Below, in pieces: positions 31,743 to 45,100 of a DNA stretch of 64,000 nucleotides. The position numbers and the translations under genes are program-made. The notes beneath the pieces were generated by a model. The model did no database searches. It saw nothing but the letters and a program-made list of their open reading frames with translations, and had not been told where the DNA came from. How positions within the stretch are numbered: the first letter of the stretch is position 1; every line of letters starts with the position of its first letter. The DNA is from Sphaerolaimus hirsutus (lineage: Eukaryota > Nematoda > Chromadorea > Monhysterida > Sphaerolaimidae), in NCBI GenBank assembly GCA_964036195.1, contig OZ038451.1, positions 26,677,927 through 26,741,926 on the forward strand, in the 5' to 3' direction.

Positions 31743-32808
31743 AGGTATCCAGCCTCTATAGATGAACACTAATTTTTGTTGGATTGGGCAAAACACAGCA
31801 GCAAGCAAGTGAAGCCGTTCATGCGTGGGCCGTCGCTTTTCCATGACATGGCCTTTATTCTCCATAACAATGTTAAACCGCAGCTTATTCTTTTGTTATG
31901 CACTTTAGGCGTTCCAGGCATTCAAGTTGGTGCTTCGTATACACTCTCACGTATTCATCACATCTTTTTGTTAAGCTCCGCCCCCCCCCGTGAATATCCC
32001 CCAGCACTTGAATAAGTCCCAGACATCCGTAAGCAGACGAAACAAACCCTTGAAAAACTCCTCCGTTAGATATGAGGATATCAAACATTGATCATAAAAC
32101 ACGCATCACGGGTAGCGTTCTAATGAATGGGTAATTTTTGTAAAATATTATTAAATAAATTCTTAAAAAATCTCGCATATACAAAATATAATTTAATCTC
32201 TCTGGAAAACCCCGTAAAATAAAAAAATATATAAAAAAGTTTGTGAGATATTTTATAAATATTTTATAAAATATTTTGTGAGATTTGAAAAATACATGTA
32301 TAAATCACCAGACATTTTCCATATGCTAATCATGGGGACGCTGCCATTCAGTGAATTGATGTGACTGCATTTCATTTTCATTAAAATGTTCCATCTATAA
32401 GATTACTTTTAATGGTTGAACTGCATACAATATAAATTTTTAAATAAATTGATGCTTCGCTAGTGCTTTTCACACAAATTTTGATAGAAAGAGCAGACTC
32501 CCCTCGCGATCAAACCTCAAAAGCAAAACACTTCAGTAGAAATCATCGGATGACGAAGTAATCTCAGGGTACTCAGTCAAGGTACATAAATACGGTATGG
32601 ATATGGTGTATGTAGCGATGGAAAGTGCACTTGCAACCACCCATCAGGGAACATGCACGCACTTACCACGTAAATACCATGGTCCATGGTACCGCTTAAA
32701 ATATTTGCATACATTTACTCGCGCTTTTTAAAATCGTCGCGCCAAAAAGGATATTTTATTGCGACTCTTTTGGTCCCTTCCGTTGGCGTCGGATACACCT
32801 GGGGCCAG
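31743..32808. other. AT-rich sequence, no supported gene
   Basis: A 79-codon plus frame (31776-32015) and a 67-codon minus frame (32088-31885) overlap. Both cross GAATATCCCC and TTGAATAAGTCCC words that look like ACCGTATT-family arms, so I do not call either a gene. Confidence 0.4.
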
Positions 32809-32934
32809 TCCCAGACTCTGTAAAGTGTAAAGTAAAGTGTCAAATGTCATATGAAGGTTCCACGCAAAACAAAAAAGAAAAGAGGTTATTACTGAACTTT
32901 GAATGATTATTTATACTTGACTTTACATTTGTCA

Positions 32935-33379
32935 CAAGGACGTAGCCAGGGGGGGGCGGGGGGGGCGGCCGCCCCCCCCCCCTTCCCGGGCCGGACCGAA
33001 AAATGTGCCAGAAATGACACTTTTAGACGACGATTTTGTCGACAGTTTGAAAAAAATTTGCGCGCAAGCGCGCATTTTCCCTTCACAACATATATTTTCG
33101 GCTGATCGGTTGCCGCGGCTTCAAAGCCAGTGAAAATGGACTTAATTCATGTCCATGTCGCTCTATATGCCTGTAAAATACAGACATATACCGCTGTTTT
33201 GGAGCCAATGCCAACGCCAGTGGCGCCATGGCGTGGCGCCTACGAATGGCGCCAGCGCCATGGCGCCATTTCCCTACTACAGGGGTAAAATTTTAGAGGG
33301 GGGGGGCGCCGCCCCCCCCGTTCGCCGGGCTCCGTATACAATCCGCCCCCCCCGCTCAAAAATCCTGGCTACGCCCCTG
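32935..33379. mobile_element. hAT-like MITE (CAAGGACGTAGCC ends), TSD ATTTGTCA
   Basis: CAAGGACGTAGCCAGG and CCTGGCTACGCCCCTG are flanked by perfect duplications ATTTGTCA (32927-32934 and 33380-33387). Closely similar to the element at 10595-11039, including the GCGCGCAAGCGCGCATTT motif. Confidence 0.9.
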
Positions 33380-33460
33380 ATTTGTCATGACAATTGACGC
33401 TTTGCATGACATTTGACATGACATTTTATCTGACACTTGATACTTTTACAGGGTCTGGGA

Positions 33461-33950
33461 CATAGTTGTTAAAACGTATTTACTTTTACTCGCAAAATAC
33501 GTATACTCGAGTACTGAGTAAATTCGTTTACGTTTCCTCTTAAAAAAGTATCAGTACTCGCTTTTACTTATACTTCGTGAAAGTACTCTAGTACAGAAAA
33601 CGTATTTCAGACAGTCTTTTAAATGGACTTTTTAAAGTCATAGAGGGGAAAAAGAATGAAAATACGCTAAAAAAAGGAGTAAATAGTCGAGAATGTGTAT
33701 ATAAGACAGATATAGCCAAAAATTGCTCAAGCTGGGTAAAACGTTATGAAAAACGGTGATTTTGAGTGAAACTTTTCAAAAATACTCACGTTTACGTTTT
33801 CCCGGGGGAAAATACGTTTACTCACGTTTACTCATGAGTAAAAGTAAAAAATTATACTTTACGTTTTCTGTACTCAGGGAGTGAGTAAAAAATATATACT
33901 ATACGTTTACGTATACTTTGACAAAAAGTTTGGTACTTTTAACAACACTG
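33461..33950. mobile_element. hAT-like element with TACGTTTAC arms, near-perfect TSD
   Basis: CATAGTTGTTAAAACG and TTTTAACAACACTG lie between GTCTGGGA and GTCTGGGC (7 of 8). Arms of ACGTTTACTCGAGTAC words. Confidence 0.8.
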
Positions 33951-34108
33951 GTCTGGGCTTGGCACCAGGAACACACCGTTAGGAAGGGAAGTCTCAATGG
34001 TGTGATTTCACACCATCAAAACTAAACGTATCTTGTAAGGGACTCCAATAGCTAGTTTCAATCGAGACATCCACTATTGCGACCAATTTCAAAGTAAATA
34101 CGCTGACT

Positions 34109-34524
34109 ACCGTATTTCCTCGAAATACCCCCGGGGGTGATTGTTTCAGAGTGAGAATTTTGAGGGGGGTTAAACGAGGGGGGTATTTCGAGGGGGGCAT
34201 ATTATTTCGCCAGAAATTTTTTGAAATTCCAGTACTAAATTGTCGTCGCAGACGTAGAAAAATGCAACAATAACCACTATCTATAAAAGTCTATTGACTT
34301 ATATAAGTGTGTAACACTGTTCTAATGTAACAATTCATTGTTTTTAACGTGTTTTGCATTACCCGAATCACAAACCGCAGTTTTGTCATGTACGTTCTCT
34401 GTACACTCAATTTGGAGGGTATTTCGAGGGGGGGGGGGCTAATAAATTCATACTGGTTATTTTGAGGGGGTATTTCGAGACGGGGGTACTTCGAGGGGGG
34501 GGGGGTATTTCGAGGAAATACGGT
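34109..34524. mobile_element. ACCGTATT element, TA-flanked, complete
   Basis: ACCGTATTTCCTCGAAATAC and GTATTTCGAGGAAATACGGT are exact inverted ends with TA at both sides. GGGGGGTTAAACGAGGGGGG arm words. Confidence 0.82.
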
Positions 34525-34759
34525 ACAATGAAACGCTGCCCAGTGGGAGGTAACAATGAAAGGGCATGTGCGCCGCGAGTTTCGAACTAGCCCATTCGAT
34601 CCAGCTGGTGTGTCATTCGCGCCGCTGCTCGCACGCGTCGGCTTGTCTTCACATCGGAGGGGGGGCTAGCCCATTGAAGGCCGAGAGTTGAGACGAGCGG
34701 CGCAAGTTCGAACGACTCAGCATGGCTCCCTGGAGTGAGAAGCGAGAAGCAAATATGTA

Positions 34760-35345
34760 GGCAAAATGCACGTACGTAGCAAATATGTAGCCAGCCGGGC
34801 AGGCATGTGAGTGAGCGGCCATGTGTCGTTGCGACGACGAGTGAGCGCGCACGCGCCCCTTGCCTGCCCTGTTTTCCAATGGCGCCGCGCTGCGCGGCTG
34901 TCGCGGCAAGGAGCACACGCGGCGGACTAAAGCTAACGCATGTGCCGCCGCCGCCGGTCGTGGCCCGCCGGCCGGCCGGTCAGCCGCCCGCGGCTCTGTC
35001 AGTGCGTTCCGTACGGCCGCGCGGCCCGAGCCAGGCAACTTGAGCGCCGCCGCGGTCCGGCTCCTCCGCACTGTACGACCGCCGCGGCACTTTTATACTG
35101 CCGCCCCGCGACTGAAATACGCCGCGCTGCTTTGGTTTGCGGAGAAACTTGAACAGGCCGATGCGTGCGCTCGCTTCGTAGCTCGGCCGCGGCTGCGGCG
35201 ATCAAACACGCGCGTCGCGTCGGCCGCGGCGCACCGACGACGGCGCGGCAACGCCGTTCCACTTTTTCCCAAGCGCGGCGAAAGTAGCGCATGCGACCGC
35301 CGCCGCCTAAAGCAGTTGAGCGCATTGAATCGACGGTGGAGGTAA
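34760..35345 (+). promoter_or_regulatory. CpG-rich block, likely promoter / untranslated first exon
   Basis: About 600 bases very rich in CpG and GCCGCC, lying 660 bases upstream of the gene at 36005. It ends with a good donor (GTGGAG then GTAAGC at 35342), which could close an untranslated first exon spliced to a leader just before 36005. Long frames on both strands here come from composition. Confidence 0.5.
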
Positions 35346-36004
35346 GCCGGCCGGGGCGCATGTGCTCACCGGCGCCCTGATGCCGGCGAGACTGCGTTGG
35401 GGTGCGGCCGCGCCGCTGCGCCATTCAAGTCGCCCACTTTCGTCCGGCCGCGGCGCTCCAGCGTTTTCGTACCCCCACCTATATTTACACATAAATATAT
35501 GGGTATATGCACGCACATACATAAATCTCGAGTGCTATCGCGTCGGGCATTAGCCCTTATACTCTGGGTGGTCTTTTTAGCACTGAAAAATGGTTTCATG
35601 GCGAGGTCTCTGCTCAAACGTGGTCAGGTCCAATGCCCGTTTAATGAACTTTCCCGTTGAAATGTCAGCATGTAATTTAAAGCGCACTGTATCTGTATGG
35701 TTTATACCTATTTATCACGTTTGTTCAACATACATGATTAGGTAACTATAACATTCATCAAAGATTTCATTACCGAGCACATTTATAATTTATATCAACA
35801 ACACAGGCTTACTCGCAAATATTTACCTGCGGTTGTATTCGTCAGTTGCTATGAGATAAGTGCAATCAATTAATGCAAGTTCGTGCATGAACCTCACTGG
35901 AGCACTCAATTAAATATGTAAAACTGAGCCGCCTACGTCGTGGACAGAAAACAAGCTGCAGCGATCGGGAAAAAAACACAGAAAAAACAACAACCACAAC
36001 AACA

Positions 36005-36175
36005 ATGATCCATTTAACCTCTGTGGCGTTTGCGTGCCTACTACATTGCCTGGTTACATTCGCCGCCGACGCGAGCGCCAGCGCCGACGTGATTTGCAAC
36101 GGCGGCACCAAATACGAGTGCGTGTGCCAGTGGGGCAACCGGTCGACGGAGAGCGCGTCCGACTGCGCCAACCTG
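36005..36175 (+). CDS. exon 1: signal peptide and Cys-rich start
   Basis: 57 codons, phase 0. The hydrophobic leader ends near VTFAADASAS. The following segment has four cysteines within about 30 residues (CNGGTKYECVCQWGN, later SDC). The leader upstream is A/C-rich (ACAACAACCACAACAACA before the ATG). The exon ends AACCTG at a GTGCCA donor that lies inside the CAGTCC-type repeat. Confidence 0.7.
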
Positions 36176-39100
36176 GTGCCAGTCCCGGACACTGTAAAAT
36201 GTCCTGGAAGATGGAAAATGTCACGCAAAGTGTCAAAAGTCATGGAAAATGCCCTGCAAAATGGCAACCGAGTTGCCATTTTGCAGGGCATTTTCCATGA
36301 CTTTTGACACTTTGCGTGACATTTGACATCCCACAGAGCATTTTACAGGGTCCGGGACTGCCCCCAGTACGCCATGGTGGACAGCGTGCGCGTGGTCGTG
36401 CTGCAGATACCCAGATTCGAGCTGGACGCCAGGTGAGAACCCGCGCGACACGCTTCTCACCGCTGCGTAAAAATACCCATCGTGAATTAGACGCAGGTTC
36501 GCCGCGGGCGACGAGACGATGGAGGAACGGCTCAAGCAGCTCGTGTCGGACACGCTCAGCGCGTACTGCATGAGCCACGCGAACGAGTGCCCCGGCACGC
36601 TGCTGCCCATCGAGCCGGTCGGCTAACTAGACGACTATAGCAATAGACGGCAACGCGGCTGGCACATGGGGCGCCCGACACGCGAGTAAAGTTGTGTGTC
36701 GGGCGCCTCACGAGCGCTTTACGTTGCAATGGCCCCACACACGCTAGTTGACATCGATACCAAATGTCAACTGGTGCCGTTCCCAATTCAAAGCGTTTGA
36801 ATGTCGTTCGCCGGCTCGTCAGCGAGCTTTGAATCGGGATCGGCACCAGTTGACATTTGGTGTCGATGTCAACTAGCGTGTGGGGGCCCAATGGCGCTGG
36901 GCACACTAGTATTTACACCGCGGAAATTTGAGTAACTCATAAATCTGTTTTTCATGCGTTTGAGTTTGCCACACACAATGAAACATCTGTCAACTACTGT
37001 TGACAGCGATCAAAAATCATTCATTCTAGTAAACTCAAATGTGTTCAAAACAGATTTATGAGTTTCCCAAATTTCGATGGTCTAAATATTAGTGTGGATG
37101 GCCGCAATAGAATCCAGCCCCTGAAATCTCACTCCACAAGCACATTGCTCTCCCAGGAACGCGTGGTCATACTTCTCGCCAAGCAAAATGAAAACGGTCG
37201 AACTTTGGTGCAACTAGTTGTAGCCGCCGGCGCCAACTCGCACACGATCAGCGACGCGGTCGACATGGACGCCGGCCTAGTCGTCAGCATTCTATACAAG
37301 GATGTACGCAATCTTCAGAAGCAACTTAGCGGTGGGTTCATTTTTGCATGGAAAAGTGATTTTTGACACTTTTTTAGGTAGTTTGAGGTAAGTGGTGACA
37401 TTGGGAGAAATTTTGGCACGGTTTTTTTCTTGAAGTAGTGCGATGTGTATTTTTGATTAGTTTCTTAATGAACGAATATGTGTGCGGAACTTGCTCCGAT
37501 TTTCAATTTTGTCGACAACTTTCAGCGTTTGCATTTCTCGCCGATATGACGCCGGTGCCCGGAGAAGGATTAGTGCCATGTACGATTGTAAATATTTACC
37601 TACTTTCACCGATCATCGTTGCTTATTCAACGTGAACAAATCTGCCACTATTCGCTTGTTTCATACACTTTCGTTCACTAATTAGTTATTAGTCGCAAGT
37701 AGAGCGTAGGAATTTTCCAGTTAATACACGGAAAATAGATTAGTGCAGCTTGGGGAGTTTTTTAGAGGCAATCAACTTCGAACGCAGTTTATTAGCTTAC
37801 TTATTTACTTGATGCATTCTGAAATACAGCGGAAATCTGTATTGAAACTATTTCACGTCCTCATTTCGTTTCTTTGAACTTTCTTCCGTTACTGACGAAC
37901 ACGTTTGTCTCTCGTGGTGAATAATCTTTGAATAACACCCCCGTAAAAATTGTTTGTGTTTAGAAAAATCACTATCTGGGGACTAGTGATGGAAAAGCGC
38001 CAGAAAAATGGCGCCATGGCGCCACTCACAATGAGGCGCCGTATAAATAGGGCGCCACAGGGGTCTCGAATGAGGAGGGGGGGGGGGTTACCCCCCCCAA
38101 ACCGCCCAGCTATCTATCTATCTCGAAGGCCGCTCAGCTGTCTATCTATCCCGGAGGCAAACTTTTGGGCTACTACCCCATAAACCCCCCCCCCCCAAAT
38201 CGCCCAGCTATCTACCTATCTGGAGCGATTTTTGCGAAACTATACCCCAATTTTCGCTCAAAATCGCTATTTTTCATACCTTTTTATAGATTTTCACTTC
38301 CAAAATAATGGTTCTGGTTCCTATTTGCCTATTTTCAGCTATATTTAGTACTATATGCTCTTGTATGCCCGTTTTGAGCTATTTTACACATACTTTTAGC
38401 GATTTTTCTCCCTTTTCTTCCTTCTATGCCCCGGAAAAGCCTATATATCGAACCACAACAACCCCCCTCCCAAACCCCCCCCCCTTCAACCCCCCCACCC
38501 CCCCAGAAAATTTTTCAGCTATCTATTTTGCACACATTTTGTCCATGTGACCCCCTCATCCCACTTGCTAATGCATTGCTTTGTGCAGCCGTTTGACATG
38601 CGTGACGATGCAGCGACCTACAGAAAATGCTATACAGTACTGTTTTTTATCACACACGGTAATTCCGCTGCCGTCCCTTCAAATATACAACGAACCGGTG
38701 GCAGTTCGGCAAATTGAGAAGTAAAATGGCAAATGCGAAGTAAATTGAAAACGCAAAAGCAAAAACGAAGTGAAAAAATAAAAAGTACTTTCTCTTCGCT
38801 TTTGGAATTTTACTTCTCAATTCACTACGATTTTGCCATTTTACTTCTCAATTCACTTCGCTTTTGCCATCTTACTTCTCAATTCACTTCGCTTTTGCCA
38901 TCTTACTTCTCAATTTATTTCGCTTTTGCCATTTTATCTCTCAATTCACTTCGTTTTCGCCAGTTTATCGACAGTATAACGACAGCTCAAACATGACGCG
39001 CACCGCAATCACTTCAAATTTACCTTGGATTTAAGTAGGTACCAAAGTTGTTAAACGGTATGTACGTTGGCGAGAACTCGGCCGTAAAGTAAACCCGGCC

Positions 39101-42100
39101 GTAAAGTAAATCCGGCCGTAATGCATGGTTGTACAAACGTATTTATGTTTACTCGATAAATACGTATACTCGAGTGCTGCGTAAATACGTTTACGTTTCC
39201 TCCCGAAAAAATACCGGTACTCAGTTACTCGCGTACTTTTTACAGTACGCCAGTACAGAAAACAAGTATTTACAGATATTTACGTTTTCTCACCTTTTAC
39301 ACAGCGTAAAAGTAGAAAATTTTTACTTTACGTTTTCTTTATTCAGGCGTGACTAAAAATAAAATACTTTACGTTTACGTTTACTTTGAAAAAAGTTCAG
39401 TACTTTAAACAACTTTGCCGTAATGATGCCCGGCCTAAAGTAGCACCCTCTACTTTACGGCCGGGTTTACTTTACGGCCGGACCATCCCCATGTACGTTT
39501 ACTCGAAAAATACGCGTACGCGAGTACGATGTAAATACATTTACATATACTTTTTTAAATACCGTACGCACTTGTACGCGTACATTTTCAAGGCATACAC
39601 GTACGGAAAATGAATTTTAGAAAATTCTTAATGTGGGACATTTTTTTATAAAGTGACTACACTGCTTTGTATTTACAGACATGGTTTCGTTGAATATAAA
39701 TGATACGCGGGGATAGTGCCTTTAAAAAAAAAATAGCAACCAAATCGAAATGTTTGTGGAGACAATAGACGTGGATACGTGTCGGGAGACCGACGAGTTT
39801 TTTCTCCTAGAGCAAAGAGACCTTCAAAACTAGTTTTTCTATCATTTCCTTACAGAAAAACATACATTGTGCTGTACAAGTATGAAAAAGTGCCCACTTT
39901 TACATATTCTATGACTCAAGTAATCGTTTCTACACTCACAAGAAAAGTACCCACATTTACGCGTACGTATGAGTAAAAAAAAGTATTTTACGTTTTCTAT
40001 ACTTTGTGGTGAGTAAAAAAAATACTTTACGTTTACATATACTTTTTTAAAAGTTCAGCAATTCTCACAACTCTTGTAGGTACCTACTTGTAATTTGTAA
40101 ACACGCAAGAAAGTGAAATGAGAGACCTTATGCAGGACCTTATCGCTTTATTAACTCGAAATGGCAAAGTGACCTTTTAAAATTCATTATCTGAATCAAA
40201 TCAGGGGCACTGCATTGCACTCGAACATTGCAGTGTCTTAGAATGTAAATATCACACAATGTGATTTAAGAAAAGGTGTCTGTCTGTCGGCGTCCAGCAC
40301 TAGCTTATTATATTGAGGTAAATACCGTATTACTTCGCAAAACCCCCATGGGGGTTTATTATTTCGCCAGCAAAGTTTGAGGGGGTTAATTCGAGGGGGT
40401 TATTATTTCTTCAGAAATTTTTATGAGGATCATAGTAAATACCGTATTTGCTTGAATAATCCCCCTGGGGGATTATTATTTCGTCAGACTTTTTTGACGG
40501 GGGGATTATTCAAGGGGGAATTATTCAAGGGGAGGAATTATTATTTCGTCAGAATTCTCAAGCATGTTTCCATCAACTCATTCGACCAAACATGCTTTAT
40601 TTACACAATAACATGCTATTATTGTTCTAATTAGACATAAAAAATTGATCGTATACCTTGAGGGGGGGATTATTCGAGGGGGGGATTATTTTTTCCTCAC
40701 TCATTTTACAGGGGGGGATTATTCGAGGGGGGGAATTATTCAAGGGGGGGAATTATTCAAGCAAATACGGTAGTAGGCATTTGCGTTCCCAAAACAGGTA
40801 ATAAATGTGTCCAAAAAGGATATATTTGGAAATGTAGATAGCTACACAAACTAGTCTATGTGGGGCCAGGCTCATTACACACATAAACTCGTTACGCACA
40901 TCGCCCATTACGCATAGGATCAAAACCCACCACACACAGATGCCCGTTACGCACACAACTGGGGCTGTGTGCGTAACGGTCCATGTGCATGGCGGGTTTC
41001 TGTGCTTATCAGGTGTATGTGTGCACCGGGCAGAGGATTAGTGGGCGTGACGGGCATAGGGGATTTGGGGGGTAGCATTTTAGTCGGTGGGTGGGTTTTA
41101 TAACTCCGGAATGGCTTGGTGAAAAATGTTGAAATTTGGATATAATATTGCTTCAAATCGGGGCTACTTACACGTCTGAGGAAATTTCGCTACGACCCCT
41201 CTCACTGGAGATAGGGGGGTCTATAAAAAGGTGGATTTTGCGAAATTTTTTGGTGTTGCTCAGAACATGTTAACTTTGCATGGCAATAACTCGGTGATTT
41301 GTCAACCGATTTTTTCCTTTAACTCTTAAAATGATCACAAATGTTTGGAGAGTTCAATTCTGAGGTCAAATCAGTGATATTCGTGTGTATATATTGATTT
41401 GGCCAAATTTGCGGGTGTAACATTTCCGGCAAATTTTTTTAGACATGCTATCTTATACTCCTGATCGAAAGAAACTCAAAAATTAAAAAATGAGATCGAT
41501 AGCTCTTTCCAATCAAAAGGTATAGCACTTCAAACTTTCGCCTCACATAGACACAAATAACCACATGAAGAACAATGCACACAACTTCAAGACTCCATAA
41601 ATATCTGAACGATTTCGTGGCCAATTTTCATGTTGTTGTTATCGCATTGTTCATGTAACAAAAGCATGGTCATAAGCGTCGCTCGCACACAAACTCGGTG
41701 CGCACAGAAACTCGGTATACACAGAAACTCGGTACGCACAGAACCTCGGTACGCACATAAACTCGGTACGCACATGGCATCAGCTATGTGCGGGGCGAGT
41801 TTCTGTGCGTACTGAGTTAACTTCTGTACGTAACGGGCCTATGTGCGTGCCGAGTTTCTGTGCGTACAGCTACAGGCTCATGACCTTTCGATGATTTCGA
41901 TGACGTCGCTTTTGTTCAGTATTTAGTCAATTAAAACTTATCGTCCAAATCACAAACCACCATTTGCACACAAATGTTTATAAATCAGGCACTCCGGCAT
42001 ACGTATTTATCGTACCGTATTTCCTCGAAATACCCCCCCCCCCGCCCTTGAATAAACCCCCCTCGAAATACCACCAGGTTTTTTCGAGCTGGGGAAAAAT

Positions 42101-45100
42101 AACCCCCCTCGAAATACCCCCCGTCTGGAATACATCACATCATGTATGCAATGTACATGATGTATATTCCGCCTGCAGTTTGCATCGCAGCTACACATAC
42201 GCTAGTTTGTGTAGAGATGGACGTTGATATGTCCAAATATACCCTATTTGGACACATTGATCACCGGTTTTGTGTATACAAAAGTGTACTCTTTACAATG
42301 AATTTCATAAAAATTTCTGGCGAAATAACATCCCCCCTCGCAATACCCCCCTCAAAATTTCCACTCTGAAAAAATAAACCCCCTTGGCGTATTTCGAGGA
42401 AATATGGTATACCGTATTACCTCGAATTAACTCCTCCCTTGAATTAACCCCCCCTCGAAATACCCCCCTAAATTTCGGCTGGGGAAATAATAACCCCCCC
42501 CCCTCGAAATACCCCCCCTAAAATTGAGTGTAACGTGAGCGTACATGACAAATACCACAGTTTGTTATCTGTACAATGCAGAACACACGTTAAAACTGAT
42601 GATTAAGTGACGTTAGAGTAGGGTTTTTGTGTATATACAGTTATATATGCCTATAAACACATATACATCTATGTAATTGTTCAATTTTTCTACGTCTGCG
42701 TATGGGGAATTTCCGAAAATTTCAGGCGAAATAATAGACCCCCCTCGAATAACCCCCCCCCTCGAATTATCCCCCCCTCAAATTTTGCTGGCAAAATAAT
42801 AAACCCCCTGGGGGTATTTCGAGTAGGGTGTCAAATTTCCGTTTCCGTTTTCCGTTTCCGCCTTTCCGCAGGAAAATTTTTTACCTTTCCGTTTTCCGTT
42901 TTCCGGCAGCCGAAAAATTTTTACCTTTCCGTTTTCCGTCTTCCGGCAGCCGAAAAAATTTTACCTTTCCGTTTTCCGTTTTCCGGCAGCTGAAAATTTT
43001 TTACCTTTCCGTTTCCGTTTTTCCGGCCCATTTTTCCGTTTTCCGGCTGAAAAATTTTTACCTTTCCGTTTCCGTTTTACCAGGCCATTTTTCCATTTTC
43101 TGGCTCGATTTTCAGTTTTCTGGCTCTTTTCCATTGTTTTTCCAATCTGTATTTATCTTCAATTGGCTCATCCCATTGTGTTGTTTTTGTCTCTTGGAGC
43201 AGCATTGACAACTGGGATTTCAGGGTCAGTGCTGTGAACCCAATTGAGTCATATGCTGACACCAATAATTTATTCAAGTTTTGTCTGGTTGGTGTTGTGA
43301 TGATGTCAATTTGCAATTTTGGTGTTGATATTGCCAGCATGTCCATTTGGTGATTTTTTTTCATGCCCATTACTGCCACAATTTTATTCACCTTTGGACT
43401 CCTGTCGTTTTCTGCAATTTCATTCATGACTGATCTGGAGTTTGACAGCCATTCCCTCATGTTCATAGAACATTGGTTAAATAAAGCTTTGACTTTGTAA
43501 TATAGTTCTAAAGCTTCAACTTCATTCATGACACTCATGATGAAGTTATCGACATAAATGTTGTTTATTATCATCGCCAACTGGTTTCCTTCCCCTTCAT
43601 TTTCTTCATATTCATTCATGTTGTTTATTGTCACATTAAAATGGTATTTTATGACTGCTCCCAAAATTGCTGGGCTGCAGACAAGTCCAAACAGTACGCG
43701 TTTAAGACAAAGTACTATTAAGTTATTTTCAGTTACTGGTTTTGAGGCATCTTTCAGCCAGAAAAATTGTGTGTAGTCTCTAGCTTGGTCATGCAATCCT
43801 ATTTGCAAAAATGTTTTTTCAATATCGGCAATTAATGCTAGATTGCCTGCCCTGAACCTCAGGAGTAGGCCCAGTGCTAATGGTGTTGTAATTGGTCCTC
43901 TAAAAAGGCACTCGTTGAAACTGGGCTTACCTGCCGACCCATCGTACATGATTCTGCATGATGTTGATTTGCCCGGCGTGATTACTGGCTGGTGTGGCAG
44001 GTAATGAATCCCCTTGCTGTCTGTTTTGTTGTCACAGATCTCAATTATTCCATTTTCTAGTTGGCCGTCCAAAACTTTCTGGTATTGTTCAAATAAGTTT
44101 GGATCTTTGTTGAATCTTCTTATCAGTGATTTAAACCGTACCAAGGCTTCTGCTTTTCCCGTGGGCAGGTCACTGATACTCTCTTTATACGGCCAGTCAA
44201 TATAGTATTGTTTGTTGTTGTTGTTGAATTTTATGCTATTTATTATCATCTCCTCTGCAATGTTGTCATCAATTGCATAGGGGTCATCAGTGATTCCCAC
44301 TGCTCCTAGACTGTGAAATTGTCATTGTGTTTCCTTTCCTATGGCCACTATGGCTACTTTTTGATGATTTTTTGTTGGTTCAGTTAAGCTTGAACTACAA
44401 GTGAAGTTACAGGCATGATCCATGTACAGCTACCACAATCAAAGCCAAACAGGCAAACCTGCATGCAGGTTTTCCTTCTGCAAATTTGTCTATTACCGTG
44501 CTAATTTCACGTTATTTTTTCCGTTTCCGTGAAAATTTTGCTTTCCGTTTTCCGTTTTCCGGCATTTCATTTTTCCGTTTTCCGTTTTCCGGCCGACAAT
44601 TTTTTTTTACCTTTCCGTTTTCCGTTTTCCGCTGAGTGAAATTTTTTTACCTTTCCGTTTTCTGTTTTCCGGCAGAAATTTTTTTTTTACCTTTCCGTTT
44701 TCCGTTTTCCGTAAAGTGAAAAAATTTTACCTTTCCGTTTTCCGTTTTCCGTAGAAAAATTTTTTTGACACCCTAATTTCGAGGTAATACGGTATACTCG
44801 AATATCCCCTGGAGAATTGTTTTTACGGCAGACTTTTTTGAGGAGGGCATTTCGAGGGGGGAATTATTATTTCGTCAAAAAATTTAAAGCATGTTTCTTT
44901 TAACTAAATTCATGAAATGGCCTTTATTTACTAAATAACGTGCAATTTTTGTTCAAATTTGATTCAAAAACTTGATCATACGCCTAAAGGAGGGGGGGAT
45001 TATTCAAGGGGGAATTATTCAAAGCGGGGAATTATTCGAGTATATACGGTATACGCAATCGCAAAGTACACGCATTTAATTTGTAGCCAATACGTTGCAA

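Larger units (their letters stand above)
32811..33968. mobile_element. CAGTCC-family element carrying two hAT-like insertions
   Basis: The left end GGGCCAGTCCCAGACTCTG and right end GTCTGGGCTTGGCACCAG are inverted relatives. AAAGTGTCAAATGTCATATG arms remain on either side of the insertions at 32935 and 33461. Confidence 0.65.
42412..44802. mobile_element. ACCGTATT element interrupted by the hAT-like element with a Pao frame
   Basis: ACCGTATTACCTCGAATTAA at the left, and after the insertion ATTTCGAGGTAATACGGT at the right. The insertion duplicated ATTTCGAG within its right end. Confidence 0.8.

Noticed and set aside
31885-32088. Minus-strand frame reading ILISNGGVFQGFVSSAYG
   Set aside because: Crosses GAATATCCCC and TTGAATAAGTCCC words typical of ACCGTATT arms and has no clear donor.
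34587-35660. Frames of 80-160 codons on both strands in the CpG block
   Set aside because: Stop-poor because of GC content; the real start codon and signal peptide follow at 36005.
41692-41775. Regular 17-base repeats considered as a CRISPR array
   Set aside because: Units are tandem without unique spacers, belong to a transposon arm, and the genome is eukaryotic.
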